A stretch of 64,000 bases of DNA from Sabellastarte sp. h YS-2021 (lineage: Eukaryota; Annelida; Polychaeta; Sabellida; Sabellidae): the NCBI GenBank assembly GCA_964017235.1, contig OZ024927.1, positions 26,183,160 to 26,247,159 on the forward strand. Reading direction: 5' to 3'. The notes below the pieces were generated by a model. That model searched no databases and was not told the DNA's origin. It saw nothing but the letters and a program-made list of their open reading frames with translations. Positions 1 through 14,468 of this stretch are shown here, piece by piece. Every line of letters starts with the position of its first letter. Positions within the stretch are counted from its first letter, which is position 1. Made by a program: the position numbers and the translations under genes.

Positions 1-3000
1 CTTCCCAAGGAAGATGGTGTATCCCCAGACGCCGAATACATAACTCAAATTATATTTTCAATCTTCCTGCAATGATAACTCTAAACCTATTTTCAAAGTA
101 TTTAAATGATTGATGATTGAATGTCCATTCTAAAATAATAATCCCAAAAGAGCATATCTGTTTCTATATTTGTTGACAAACAAAATATTATTTTTAACTC
201 AACTCATCATACTTTTCAATCTTCCTTCAAAGTATTTAAATGATTGATGTTTCAATGTCCATTCTAAAATTCATAATCCCAAAAGCGCATATCTGTTTCT
301 ATATATGTTCACAAATAAAATATTATTTAAAAAAAATTATTTATATTATTATTTTATTATATTATTTTTAGAATTTGCAAATTGTTTTCAGTTATTCATT
401 TCCTCTATACCTATATATGTGGTCCATATATATGCAACCTAAATATGTGACACAATCTCAGTTCTGACTCCCCTTTGTGTTATATGTAATGAAGCCCACC
501 ACCTCCCACCCCCACCCCTCTCCCCTTCTCCACACCTCTCCCACTATTACACAAGATCTGCAACCCCATTGAGTTCTTTGTTTCTCATCTGATATCATTA
601 AATACCTTTGTTTATTTAGTGTCACTCAATATAGCTGGAGGTCCCAGAGGTGGGTGGGGGGAATCCGGGTGGGGGATGCATAAATGGTAAACAAACAATC
701 TATATAAAAGGGGTACTCAAATACAAAAAGAATTGAGAATTTTAAGTATGTGATTATCAACTGAAATGAGTTCATAACTGTAGGAGCTGTGTCAAAATTA
801 ACTGAGGCAAGTTGAATAAAACTGGGCTAGTTGAGGGTTAAAAATCCCCTAGTTTTACTACATAAGGATATAATTTCATTAATATTGGGACTTAAAGCTC
901 ACTTAAAGTGTCCATTTTGTCTACTTGAATATGTTTAACCAGTTTCATTTTCAAAAGCTAAAAACTCAGCAAGCAGAGGTATAACACACAAAAATAAGTT
1001 CTTAAAAGACTAAGATAGCCATAACATTATTAATATTCAAAATTTAAATAGACAGGCATTTCCTTTTAAAAATTCAAAGATTTCAGCTCTATAACCCACA
1101 TAGTTTGACAGTTACTGGGCTTTAAAGTGGCATAATGTCCATAAATAGGGTTTCTGTGGGCATTTTACAATTGTTAAAGAGACCTTAGCAATTAAACTAC
1201 AGATCTGAAACTTTTTGGGGGACATACATAACAAACAAAAATTATATATAATACAGTTTAAGACTTGTCACACTAAGCATTTCCAAATAACGGCAAAATA
1301 CGGAAAAAATGTCCAAAAAGGCACTTGGGCGAGTGTCTATGGCCCTCATACACAGGTTAAATGTCTACTAAAAACCTTGATTTTCGGCATATGTAAAAAG
1401 GACATAATAATGCATTCCCAGATGGGATTTCAGCTCCATCAATTACATAGTTTAACAGTCACAGGGCTTAAAGGTGGTAAAAAGTCCAAATATTGGGTCT
1501 CTGTGGGCCTTTTAGAGATCTCGATGTGGCTTTCAAATTAAAGCTTCAGACTTAAAATTTGTTACATACTAAGATTACACATAGAATATGTATCTAATAA
1601 AGTTTGAAACTTCTCAGACTTACCATTTCCAAGTTACAGAGCAAAATATGTGAAAAATGTCTTAAAAGGGTCACTCAGATGGGTGTTTAAGGTCCTCATA
1701 CACAGTTTAAATGTCTACTTGAAGCCTTGATTTTTGGCACATGTAAAAAGAACATAATAATGTATTCCCAGATGAGATTTCAGCTCTATCAGTCACATAG
1801 TTTAACAGTCACAGGCCTTAAAATTGGCAAAAAGTCCAAATACTGGGTCTTTATGGGGCCTTCTAGAGACCTAAATGTGGCCTTCAAATTAAAGCTTCAG
1901 ACTCAAAATTTGTCACATACTAAGATTACACATAGAATATGCATCTAATACAGTTTGAAACTTCTTAGACTTACCATTTCCAAGTTACAGGGCAAAATAT
2001 GTGAAAAATGTCTAAAAATGGTCACTTGGGTGGGGATTTATGGTCCTCATACACAGGTTAAATGTCTTCTTAAAGCCTTAATTTTTGGCACATATATAAA
2101 TAACATACTAATATCTTCCCAGATAGGATTTGAGCTCTATCAGTCACATAGTTTGACAGTCACAGGGCTTAAAAGTAGCAAAAAGTCCAAATATTGGGTC
2201 TTTGGGAGCCTTTTAGAGACCTCAATTTGACCTTCAAAATTAAAGCTTCAGACTTAAAATCTGTTACATACTAAGATTACACACAGAATATATATCTAAT
2301 ACAGTTTGAAACTTCTCAGACTTACCATTTCCAAGTTACAGGGAAAAAGATGTGAAAAATGTCTTATAAGGGTCACTCGGGTGGGTGTTTATGGTCCTGA
2401 TACACAGGTTAACTGTCTATTAAAGGCCTAAATGTTGGGGCACATATAAGAAAACACATAGATATATTCCCAGATGATATTTAACTTAGATGAGAGACAT
2501 AGTTTGAAAGCTACAGTGCTTGAAAGTGGCAAAAAGTGCACAAATTGGGTCTCTGTGGGCACTTTTGAGACCTTAAGTCGACCCCTTTGGGTAAACCTAC
2601 AGCCCTAAAATTTTCTACAGACAAGGATTACATATCAAAGTTATACCTAGCGCAGTTTGAGACTCATCAGAATTACCACTTCCAAATTATAGGGCAAAAT
2701 ATGTGAAAAGTATAGCAAAAAATCCCTAAGTGGGGGTATTTATGGGCCTCAAACACAATTTTCTCCCCAACTTAAAGTCGTGATTTTCGGCACATGTACT
2801 AAGAACATATTAATGTGTTGTCAGGTAAAATTTCAGCCAGCTGAGCATCATAGTTTGTGACCTACAGGGCTCTAAGTGGCCAAAAGTCCAATTTCTGACC
2901 TTAAGGTGGCCATAAGTTCTTTTTTACTGGGAGTTTAAGGTCACCTTAAAATAGGGATCTTCCTTTGGGCACCCTTAACATGTGTACCAAGTTTGAAAAA

Positions 3001-3125
3001 AAAATATTAATTTGTTTTTGAGTTATCGCGTCCACAAGGAAATTTCTACGGCGGCGGCGGCGGCGGCGGCGGCGGCGCGACGGACCTGAATCCAATATAT
3101 CCCCGACTTTCGTCTGGGGATATAA
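1..3125 (-). mobile_element. Helitron-like family B, copy B1 (3' end cut by window)
   Basis: This copy matches B2 (from 37219 to 40807) almost base for base apart from a 452-bp insertion in B2. It is non-autonomous: no Rep or helicase coding is seen. The interior from about 1090 to 2500 is built of diverged repeats of ~320-350 bp with recurring CACATAGTTTGACAGT and CAGACTTACCATTTCC strings. Read on the minus strand its 5' end is TTATATCCCCAGACG in a palindrome, followed by a (CGG)9 tract at 3049-3075. The right flank begins with T, as expected. Confidence 0.8.
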
Positions 3126-4150
3126 TTACACATAAAAACATAACAGTAAGTGTTTTGACCAATGTTAATCCTAATAGCATTTTTTTCACTCAGTATTTTA
3201 TCCAGACTGAGGATATATTTGAGAACAGGAGTCCTAGGTACCACCATATTAAGTCTCAAATTGACCTGTATAAAAAACAACATGCAGCAAATCTGATGTT
3301 ACATACCATAAAACTCGCTGGACTAGTCATCCAGATACAAATATTGCAGGGAATGTGGCAAAGCGACAAACTTATTTGTACTGATTTTTTTACTTCTCGT
3401 GTTTGTGATGAATACTGTTTAAAATCATTTTTTCTACCCTTTAGGAGTACTTTCATCATAAAAAGAGCCAAAGTTTGAAAAATTTTCTTCAAAAGTTGCA
3501 AAAAACTGAGACATTTCAGGTGAATTATATGAGAATATATGTGAAACTGCTGAAATCAAACAATACAGTTTTCCTGCTTTCATCCCTGAAATATTTTATT
3601 TGTCTGTCTGAATGAATACTTGAATACTATTTATAGCCCTCCTTAGTTTTGTGGTCACCAAAAGAACAAAGACTACTAACTAGAACCTAATCAACAATGT
3701 CCTAACTTGAACCTTCTGTGTGGAAGCATGGGCTAAAACAAGATTCAAAACAAAACACACGTGTATCAACCTGAAAACTGGGGATGCATAACAAACACAG
3801 GACGGGTCAGTAGTCATGGTACCAACTTAGTTACCACATCAGTATCCCACAAAAATAGAGTTTGTCCCATTTCTGGGACAAAGTAAATAAACTTGGGGTT
3901 TTAGTTTTTCTCAAACCAAAACAAGTAAAAATGTAACTTAAAGTGCCCCGTTCACAACAATGTATTTACAAATATCAAAATGTGTCCACATGAAGAATAT
4001 TCAACTTGCTTCCAGCAATGTTGGTCTTCTATCACACCTTTTGGATAGTGTAAATTACCCATGAGCAAACTATTTTGGAACTTTGTCTTGAGACTAGGAT
4101 ACCACAACTACTGTCCAATCCATAAACAGACACTGAGGAGACACAGATAC
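3126..4150. other. Unassigned sequence between B1 and exon e21
   Basis: AT-rich intronic sequence with no convincing exon. The short open frames here lack coding character or homology I can recognise. Any remaining ASK1 exon in this stretch would need transcript data to find. Confidence 0.5.
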
Positions 4151-4275
4151 CGTACAGGTTGTCATGGTGACTGGCCATTCCGAAGCCACTGGAAAATCGT
4201 TCTAAGGGCGGGGGACGAGGTTTGGGGGTGTGTACACTAGCACTACTACTGGAACTGCTGGTACGGCTATCTCGG
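4151..4275 (-). CDS. MAP3K5: Probable ASK1 exon e21: Ser/Pro-rich linker after the kinase
   Basis: The exon is bounded by a TTTTCAG acceptor and TACG|GTATCT donor, with 41 codons in the phase that e20 requires. The peptide runs [20 protein letters not shown] then LERFSSGFG. It is Ser-rich and then Pro-rich, as expected after the kinase, where human has a Ser-rich segment. Coding bias is clear against AT-rich surroundings, but there is no strong residue match, and an unrecognised exon could lie between it and e20. Exons for the C-terminal coiled-coil region must lie below position 1 or have been missed. Confidence 0.55.
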
Positions 4276-7200
4276 CTGAAAAGTCATAGAAGTAAAACAC
4301 AGCTACTAAAGACATATTATTGGGTGCAACATAGCACAAAATAAAACAGATTTAAGATCTCAAATTTTTTGTATTCAACTTCAGGGTTAGAACGGTCAGT
4401 ATTTTTGATGCACAATTATCCCCATTTTCTTTTATAGAGAACTATTTCCAGCATAAAACTGAATGATCTGGTTTTATAAAGTTACAGCAATGACTGAAGA
4501 TCAGTTTTGCAACAGTATTTTCGAAACTGTTGATATGAAACAACAAAACAGGAGGAGTTTTAATAAATTGGAAATCACAACTAGAAAAAGGTTTTTGCTA
4601 ACCAAAACAAGCGGCCCGGATGGAGACTTGAGTTAATAAGGCTGTAGTAAGTGTCGTATGAGACTGTAAGAAGGTAAGCTTTACTGTGTTTTGTATCTGA
4701 TGGGAAAGTGGATTATCTAAAAACTGTATCAGTTGCAGTATTAGACTGTAAGCAGAATAACAGCACGCACAGCTAGGCTTGATAAAGCTCAATGAGAGTG
4801 AACCTTTCCATTTTCTATCAGTTTCTTTTTTCTTCTGCAAGACAGAAAAGATACACATTGCACACATATTCTCCTCTTTGTTTGAATGGGGGGGGGGGGG
4901 GGGGGGGGGGGGGGGAGTGAAACTTACAACACACACACACATAATCTCACTTCCCCCCTCATCCCCCATACACAGAGGCAATTGTTTTCTCACAAGCATT
5001 TTTATTTGAGTGAGGGGAGTGGTGAGGGGGCAGATCTGTGCAGAAAAAGACTGTCTCTCCCTTACTCCCCTCACTGAAATAAAATGCAGGTGAGAAAAAG
5101 ATTATTTACTGCAGTAGAATGTTTAGGTTTTACAGCAATTACTTAATTATGTAAGGGGCTACAGTTCTAAAATTTTACTATGTTATGACCGACACAAAAC
5201 TACATCAAAAACACATTTAACAAAATGCTCTAAAAGTAATACTTTTCAAGTTATAAGTGATTTAGTGCATAAATACATGAATTTTAATGCATCAAAAATT
5301 CATAAAAACATAATTAAGAAAGATCCAGACCTGATACTCCCACAAGGGAATCTACTGGTGGCCTAGTACATATATGCAAGATATGAGAGAAATGCCTGCA
5401 ATAGTCAATGAGATTGTGATAAAGTTTTGAAATTTTCAGACTTTGGGTGGGTGTACCTATCTTGTAATGGCTCTGGGGAACAAACGAACACACAGATCTG
5501 CATGGATTTTACGATTTATCGTCCTCGATAGATAAGGTATCTTTTAAAACAAACAGCATGTCTCTGGGTCTTGTAGTTTTGGAGAAGTTGTTCACGCGGA
5601 CTTGTACGCCACAGAGTGATGCCATAATGTTAGCTGACTGACAAGTCAGCTGACATAATAACAGGAATTTTAAGGAAAAAGGTCATTAAAAGTCTTCCTT
5701 AAACTCAATCAATGTGTCAAGTTGAACTGATGTCATTTAACAGTAAGTTGGTTGGCAGCTGAAAACCCTTATTTTTACTTCAAGGGTGGCGCCATGATTG
5801 TACTTGCATTGGAACTCCAAGGTGGAAAGAAAATAAGAATGTCCCTATAAGTTTGCAAAATTGAACTGAGGTCAGGTGAACAATACGATAGCTGGAGAGT
5901 AATTACTCCATAATTTCACTGCAAGGTGGCCATAACTTCATTCATATTGCAACTTTAAGGTGACCATAAAATAAGAATGTCCCTTTTGTCACCCTTTATA
6001 AGTGCATGAAGTCTAGCTGAGGTCAGTTGAACAACAAGATAGCTGGAGGCTGAAAACTTCCTTTTTTTCACTGTAAGGTGACCATAACTTCATTCATATT
6101 GCAACTTTAAGGTAACCATAAAATGAGAATGTCCCTTCTGCCAACCCTTATAAATGTGCCAAGTTTTATTTTAAAAATTTAAACATTAACTGAGCTTAGG
6201 GCTGAAAAAACCCTACATTTTAAGTTTAAGATGGCCATAACATCATTAATATTTAAATCATAAGGTAGTAAGAGTCTTCTTTTGATCTACTTCAATATCA
6301 ATATACGTTAGATATGGAAAAAGAAAAGGGCCAGACGGCTTTATTCCAAAATTTTATGACTTTAGGGGGCCATAGCTCCAATTATATTAACAGTTTAAGG
6401 TCACCATAAAGTCACGATAATCCTTTGGTAAATCTTAATATATATGTCAAGTCTGGTTGAAAAAAGTCAAAAACTAAGTGAACTGGAAGGCTAAAACCCC
6501 CTTTTTTTGACATTAAGGTGACCTTAAGATTGCAGATACAGGGCTAAAACTTCGGCATGCGAAAGATTATCAAAAAGTAGCTGAATAAGTTATTCCAACA
6601 AAACGCCGAAATCCTGATCGTTTTGAGATATAGACCAAGTACCCATTTTTAAAAACTTTACAAAAATAAAACACCTCCCATTCAGGCAGCTATGGTCCGA
6701 TTGATCAGAAAATCCTTTTTGACCTGCGGATATAGGTCTAGAATGTACCTGATAAATTTTATAGCATAGGTGTGTGTGGTTTTTTCCAAAACGCGATGAC
6801 GGGATGTTTTTGAAAAATGCTTAAGGTTACCTAAAGCTTAAGGTCTCCGCAAAGTATCCCAAAAAAATTTCCCGCCCCTATAGTTTTAAAGAAAGATAAG
6901 AAGGAAAGAAAAATTTGAAAGCCCAAGAAGTTATTCAAGGGTGACCATAATCCCGTGGCGATGATCAGTCGAACTTATGTGAAAACAAATAAGTGCCCCT
7001 GACGGGCCGCTTAATTAACTTCGAAGCGCCACTTCAACTAAAAATGATCTCAATATTTTTAACAAATGATATTTATTTTATTTGGGTAGAAAATTACAAA
7101 CGGATTTAGATGATTAGCACCAAACTACAAAAATCATCAATCTAAATATATTTGCTATACAAACATATCATGAGGTGAAAGATAGTTGGGTTTAATCAAG

Positions 7201-10200
7201 TTTGTTATTTGTAGGGATGGGACGGTAACATATTTTTCATATCAGTATTCTACTTGTGTAAAAACTCCCCATTCCGGGGAATCAAGTAAGATGTGTTGTA
7301 GTTTTATTGAAATGGCCTGGTAACAGGAAGTAGAGTTAATGAAAACAAAACGCTTACCAAAATCACTACAAAACCTTAACACATAAAAAGAATCAAAACA
7401 TTTCTTTGTCGTTTCTGTCAGTTTCTTATTCAGCCTTTTAAAATTCCCACATTTTCGTGCTATCGACTGAGATACTAGTTGAACAATGCTTTCAAGTAGT
7501 ATTTCAGTAAAACAGTTTCAATACTGAAAGTACCATCTCATCCCTTAGTGGCTGTAATATTATTTGTAGAAGACATTTGACAAATTTAAAATTAGACCCT
7601 CTTAAGTCATTCTATTACATTAGAGTGAGGATTTCAATATAAGGAAATGTTAAGAATTTTATGGAATGTTTTTGATCTATTTAATCACTACATGTAAATC
7701 ATGAGTCAAATTTATGTATGTAGTCAGGATAAAGTTATTATTTCCATAAAATTTTTCTAAATAAATAAAAGCTAAAATAAAACAATAAACTCTGACATGT
7801 CATGGCACTAAATATCCAACAAGTGAAGAATTACAGAAGGAAAGGATTTACTCAAAGAACCAATGTGAATATTCTTAGGGCTATAAGGCTAACTGGAGTG
7901 ACAAAATACAAAAATTAGATACATGGAACACCAATGTTTTGTAGATATATACTAGTGGGTGGACGATTAGACGTGTGCTCGATTAATCATCGGTGACAGT
8001 GTAAAATTGCAGTCGGTCATTAACGTTTTCTAATGATGAATATTCAGCTTAAATCTTACCTTTCCTGATTTATCTCAATATCCATATTTTCCATATATTT
8101 TACGAATTTTTACTTAATAAATCAACAGATTTGTCATGCATTGCGAGTTTGTTTACGTCTACCGCCATATTTACAGGAAGTGGGTGCTTTTGGTAGATTC
8201 TAAATGTCGGAACACCGTTATTCTTACCGGATTGACCTATACTTTATCCCGGAAAGTGTTTCTTAAATAATAAACAACAATGGAGTAAAATACTCGATTA
8301 TGGGTCGATCATCGGTCGGAAAGATGGGACGAATAATCGACAATGAAAATTGGAGGCGATTCCCAACACTAATATATGCACTAAAACAGAATCTAATAGA
8401 CATAAATACAAATTTAGGAAATCTGAATTTCATAGTAGTGACTACACAAACAGTACAGAAACCTGGATTAATTAGAACCATAATCTAGTCAAACATACTG
8501 TATATGTACTATCAATAATAAAACATTCAGGAATTTTGTTAAATTATTGGCTATACTACTCTGCAGTAACATAGGTAAGAATAGCATTGACAGATGATAC
8601 AGCTACATTAAGCTCATTAACTACTTCAAATAAACTCAATGTGTAGGCTATTGAAATAATTGATGATTTTAGTTTTCAACGGAAAGCCAGCAAACCAATT
8701 CTGAACAATCCTAAGCTGTTTTTCTTTTCTATTTTTGCTATTTCTTCCACAAGAAAACAAAAGGGGCAACACACTACTTCTTTAACAAGCCATACATATA
8801 TTCTGTAAAACACACTGAAAGCAGACTGTAGAGAAGACCAAGAGAAAGCAATGGCGATCACAAATGGACAACTGACCACTCTGCACCAGTGACAGCATTA
8901 CAGCAGTGTTGATATATAGTGCCCTTCCAATTTGGGGTCCAATATCTCTTCCAACAGCCAGGTCAAGCTATAACCAAGATCTAAGTTTTATGTCCTTTTT
9001 GAACACTGAAGGTCATGGCTGGAAGGCTCTCAGTAAATCCATGATTCCAATCCAACTCCATCAGAGGCGAGAGCCAAGAATTTAAATACCAAAGTTATCA
9101 ACATCTTGACTATTACGGCCGCTTTCAAGCCATTACACAAACTGATTTTATAATATTAGGCTTATCTGTCAACAATCTCAATGTGTATACAGATCCCCAA
9201 TACCATTTCAATACCATAAGCATATCTAGCCCCTATGTTAGGTATTTTCAAATACCATGGCTGGGAATTAATTAGCCAGCCTGGGCATTAATTTGAACAG
9301 TATTTTTTAAGACGTTAAAAATCAACCAAGATGTTCTGAACCACGTATTAAATTTGGAAAAATAAGTTATGCCTTTTTCGGTGAAAGTATAACTCAGTTT
9401 ATTATTTAAAATGGCACTTTTAACATGTTGCACACAGCCAATCTGTAATTGTGGTCAATGTTTGAAGTATGGATGTGTTGTTACTCGTATAACTTCATGT
9501 GGACTACTTCTGATTTTATATATTTAAGTAAAGGACAAATTTTTGAGTAAAAAATATAGGTTAGTCCGTACAAACAGGGTTTCTTTTATTTCGGTAAATA
9601 TTCAAAATTTGGGAGACATTGGCCAATATAAAAGTCCAAATAACTGCAACCGTAAATAAACTACAATTCAAACTAATAATGACGAGTAAACAGCTAATCA
9701 GAGAAGAAGCTATTTTGTTCAAATAAAAGACTGGCTTTTAAGTTAAATTATAAACCTGGAACAACTGATTTTATGATTGGGTGACACCAAGGATAGGTCA
9801 ACTAAGAGAAATATATATAACGGTATTATTAAGTCAGTAACCGTAGTAAGGCATTTATTTTCTTCCATTTCATGATCAGATAAATTACTTGATTAGAATA
9901 CTTTTACAGAGAAAAATTTTTTTACTGAAGCACAAAATCTACAAAATTAATTTAAAATTTTTTATAACTGATAAAATGATTGGTTTACTCAAATATGACT
10001 ATGCTGCTGTAACACTTGACTTTCCAGTAAATCATTAGTTTCTAACTGGACATCAAAAAACTATTGCACTCATTTTATGTTATCATTTTCAAAAACAGAT
10101 CCACCAATCATTTGTGGGCTAGTATAACAAATTCAATATTTACCTGACACTATAAAGTAACACAATATTTGGTAAAAGATATTTCCATATTAAAGTTACT

Positions 10201-13200
10201 GTAAAAGTAGTATTTTCTGCTATGATATTCAAAGTACAGTATATCCAGTGAAATGTTTGCCTTGACACCAAGTATGAAATACATATGGTACATTAATTTG
10301 CAAATTTAATAAGTAAATTAAATTTTTATAAGTTAATACCCTATCCAATGGACAATAGCTTATCCGGTCGGCGCAGACCGGCCCGCCAAACGCCAGAAAA
10401 AGACGTCCTGTGTTGCCACTAGCTGGCCGGTCCGTAGTACTGTGCACTCCCCAGATGGCGCCTCGTACTTCCTTCCTGTCTAGACAACCTGACGTCATAG
10501 CATCTTTTTCGTTGTCTAAACCTATTAGACCCCTAGTAAGTTGAAAGCGGGGTTGGTGGGAGGGTCTTGTGTGTCCATTGGATAGGGTATTAACTTATAA
10601 AAATTTAATTTACTTATTAAATTTGCAATTTTATTGCGTTAATACATCCTATCCAATGGACAATAGCTGAATAACTACCGCTTGGTCGGCGGGTAAGTTA
10701 CTAGGGACTTATGTGAACTCACAAGTAATAGCAAATTTTAAACCTACGGTCTAGGCTGACTTCGTCAGAAGACCTATAGGTCCAGGCCTGGGTTGACTTT
10801 AAGGTCAGGAAACCCTGCAAGGCCATGGTCGGTTGCCAGCAGCCGGTTACCCGGGGCTATACCGCCGTCGCCCCCCCCCCCTTTTTTTTTTTGCAGACCT
10901 GCTCTGAGGTAGGGGAAGAGAGGGATGAGTTCAGTCCCAGAATGCAAATAAACCTCCCGAAGGAAGCACGCCACACTTAATTCTTATGTACATGAAGAAC
11001 TGTTATGCACATATACAAATCTCCTCAATCTAAGTGCCACTTGTGGATCTGCTGAGCAGCCACTACCTAGCCCAATGGGTAAAGCTCCGAATCAGCCCAA
11101 GCCCCGACCTTCATATAGAACTGTGTGAAGGTATTGTGACTTCAGTGGCGGGCTGACAAGATTGGATCTAAGGAGACTCCCGACTGGAAGACCTTAGAAG
11201 CAGCCAAGGCCCTGACATCATGGGCTTTAACCTGATGTTAAAAGTGTGACTCCTGGTCAGAGAGCTCATAACATAGGATCACAGTCTGCTTGATCCAAGA
11301 GGAGATAGTGGCAGGTGAGATGTCTTTGTTGAAACCTTTCTTAAAGGAGACAAAAACCACCTCCTTATTCTGCCTGATGTCTGAGGTCCTGTTCAAATAG
11401 TAGCCCAATGCTTTGAACGGACAGAGGGACCTGTCAGACTTGAGGGATCTATCCAGAGTTGGGGCCAGGGCTGTTATAACCCCAGGGACCACACTGGACA
11501 CTCTATGGCCAGCTGATTCTAGGATAGAAAGCTGGGTGATGGATACAGGGACACCTTGGACCAATCGGATTGGTGTCCAATATATCAGTTTTGCCAGGCA
11601 TGAATCTCACTTTGCACTTGCCCGACCCAAGGGCCAAGAGGAATACCGTCTTGAAGGTCAAATGCTTCAAGGGGGCCTCCTTGATTGGATCAAATGGGGT
11701 CTTAGCTGGTGCACGGCCAGTAAGAATTTCCAGGAGGGTATGCCACTCCTGCCTTTGGGCCTGTCTCTGAGGAATCTATCCAGGAGACGAGCGAGATTTC
11801 CGTCCTTACTGATGTTGAAGGGTGAATTTCCCAGTTTATCAACAATGGGTGACCTATAGCCATCAATGGTGCTGGGCTGTTTGCCAAGCATGTATCTCAC
11901 TTCTACGCTTGCCCGAACCCAGGGCCAAGAGGAAAACTGCTTTGAAGGTCAAATGCTTCAAGGAGGCCTTTAATTGGTTGAAAATGAACTTTGTCAACTG
12001 GTGCAAAAACCAGGGAGAGGTTCCAGGAGGGGGTTCCCCTCCGGTTTTTGGGTCTGTCTCAGTGGAAGCTATCCAGGAGATGAGTGAGATTTTTCCTTAC
12101 TAACATTGATGGGCAAATTTCCCAGACTATCAGCAATGGCTGACCTGTAACCATCAATGGTACTGGGCTGCAACTTCCTGTCCTGAAGCAGGTACCTAAG
12201 GAAGTCAACAACTGACTTTACAGGTGGTGCCCGAAGTCCACCTGATGAATGATACATCACTTGGTAAAAAAGACCCATTTGCCTCATAGACTGATCTGAT
12301 TGACCCCCTTTTGAGGAGCCTCAATTCTTGCCACTGCCTCAGACAAGTCCTGCTCCTCGAGTGCTGAGGCTCTAGGAGCCCTGCATGGAGATATTGATTG
12401 TCAGGTTTCTGTGAGGGATCTGATCGAATGGCTGTGAACAGGCTGGGCAGATTGGGCAGGTTCAGAGGGATGTGGGTGGACATGGCCACTAGATCCCAAA
12501 ACCAAGGCATGTTGGGCCACCCCGGAGCAATCAGAATGATTCTCTTACATGGGGAGTCTTGTAACCTCTCCACCACTTTGCCCAATATGGCTGATGGTGA
12601 GAAGGTGTATCCTTTTAGATCCTACCATGGCCGACTGAGCACATCCACTGCTGTGGCCAGGGGAACCGGTACCGGTGACACAAAACAGAGGTGACTTGTT
12701 GAACCTCGTGGCAAATAAGTCTATTTTGGGCCGGTGCCACCTACTGCATAGAGTGGAAGACCGCTGGAAGGAGAAACCACTGTTTGGATGGTCTGGCCTA
12801 GCCTGGACAGCCTGTCTGCCACCACATTAGGCCGGCCTGGAATGTGTCGTGCTCTAGAGTCGCTTGTTTCCTGGCACACCAGGTCAAGATTCTCCATAGT
12901 AGGGCACAAAGTGGGCCCGACCTCATTCCTCCTTCCTTTATGTATGACACTACTGTGGTGTTGTCAGTTGCTACAAGTACTATCTTGTTTGAGCAAATGT
13001 CTTAGAACTCTTAAAGTCAGAAAAACTGCTTAAAGTTCTAGATAGTTTATATACAACTTGCTTCCCGGAAGGGACCAGGTTGCTCTTGCAAAGTGCTCAT
13101 CTAAGTGAGCGCCCCACCCTTCTATTGATGCGTTGTAACTATTTGCAGAGCATGTTTTATTGGGTGTAATGGTTGGCCTGTAAGTGCATTGTCTTCCTTC

Positions 13201-14436
13201 AGCCACCATTGTAAATGGGGGTGCAGGGACCTGGGGACTTGGATCCCCTTTTCCAGTGATTCTGGTACCCTCCAGTTGTTTTTGTGATGCCACTGAATGA
13301 GTCTCATATGAAGTTGGCCTAGATGAACTTGCTTTTCTGTAGCTGTTAGCAAACCTATCAAGGACATGAATTCCCGGACCGGGCAAGCCGGTAGGGATAG
13401 CAGTTTCAGCATTTTCTCTTGAAGGTTCTGCCATCGATCTGGAGTCGGCCGGACCCGATCTGATCTGAGGTCTAACTGGTAGCCTATAAAATTGAAGTCT
13501 CGTTTGGGCTCCAGCTCTGATTTCTCTAAGTTCACCAGCCAACCTAGTTGCTGACACATTATTTACTAGGTCCTGTGTATGTTGGAGACAAGCCTGGTGG
13601 GAGCTGGCCCTCACCAACCAGTCGTCTAGGTACTGGTGGCTTCTTAAATCCTTGTGTATGGCCATCAATTTCACCTGCTTTGGTATCACGGTGAACTCCA
13701 AAGGTGCTGTGGACAAACCGAATGGCAGGGCCTTGAACTGGAATGCCCGACCTTGGATGTGAAATCTCAGGCATTTCCTGGATTCTTCTTGTATAGATAT
13801 ATGGACGTAGGTGTCCCTCCTTCAACATTTGTACTACCTAGGGTCCAGTCCCCAAGGCTTCCTAAGTTCCCAAAAAGGGCTTAGTCTGGACCCTATAGGC
13901 AGATTGTGTGCCACCTTTGGGACATTTGGTATACTGACAAACATTTCCTGTCCCTCCGGACACTGGTCCGGTCTGGTGACAATGATCCAGATTAACAGTC
14001 TCTCTGTTCTTATTGTGGTCTGGTGGGGCTGACACAACTTTTCACATTAATAGACTCTTCGCCCCGGGCCGGCAGCCAGCAAGGTGCAGCATTTACAGAG
14101 CAATTGTCATTTGTGAGATGTCTGACCCCTGGCCGGACATGATGACAAATTTATTATCTCTCCAGTCAAGTCCAGCACCGATAACAGGTTTTTGAGAGGT
14201 GTGATAAGAGAAGGTTGCCTGGCAGTAGCTTGGGACACTGTCATATCACAGTCATATCACCAAGCCCACTGACTGGTCTAAGAATAACCAAATTTACCTT
14301 AGGCAACTCTGTCCGGTACCAGGACTCCATATCCGGTACTTTACTGTAACCAGTAATTCTCTGTAACCGGCAAAAAACTGGCAGGCTGGGGTCACCAATG
14401 CATTTTGACATCTACTGGTCTATATTTCGCCAGCTT

Positions 14437-14468
<32 letters not shown>

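Larger units (their letters stand above)
4581..7014 (-). mobile_element. Helitron-like family D, copy D1 (composite)
   Basis: The left edge is A|CTAG followed by a hairpin-forming stretch (TTTTTGCTAACCAAAAC) and AAGCGGCCC. The right edge is a near-palindrome around GGGCCGCTTAA followed by T. Positions 5661-7014 match D2 (57077-58527). The left part to about 5100 is unlike D2 and contains a ~30-base G run at 4889. A family A right-end fragment (5100-5657) sits inside. I treat the whole as one D element rearranged or invaded by A. Confidence 0.6.

Noticed and set aside
3155-3501. Overlapping ~100-codon open frames on both strands
   Set aside because: AT-rich composition, no recognisable domain, no splice context and no link to the ASK1 reading phase.
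4598-5077. Open frames with poly-Pro or poly-Gly around the G run
   Set aside because: They only translate the homopolymer and flanking simple sequence inside a transposon.
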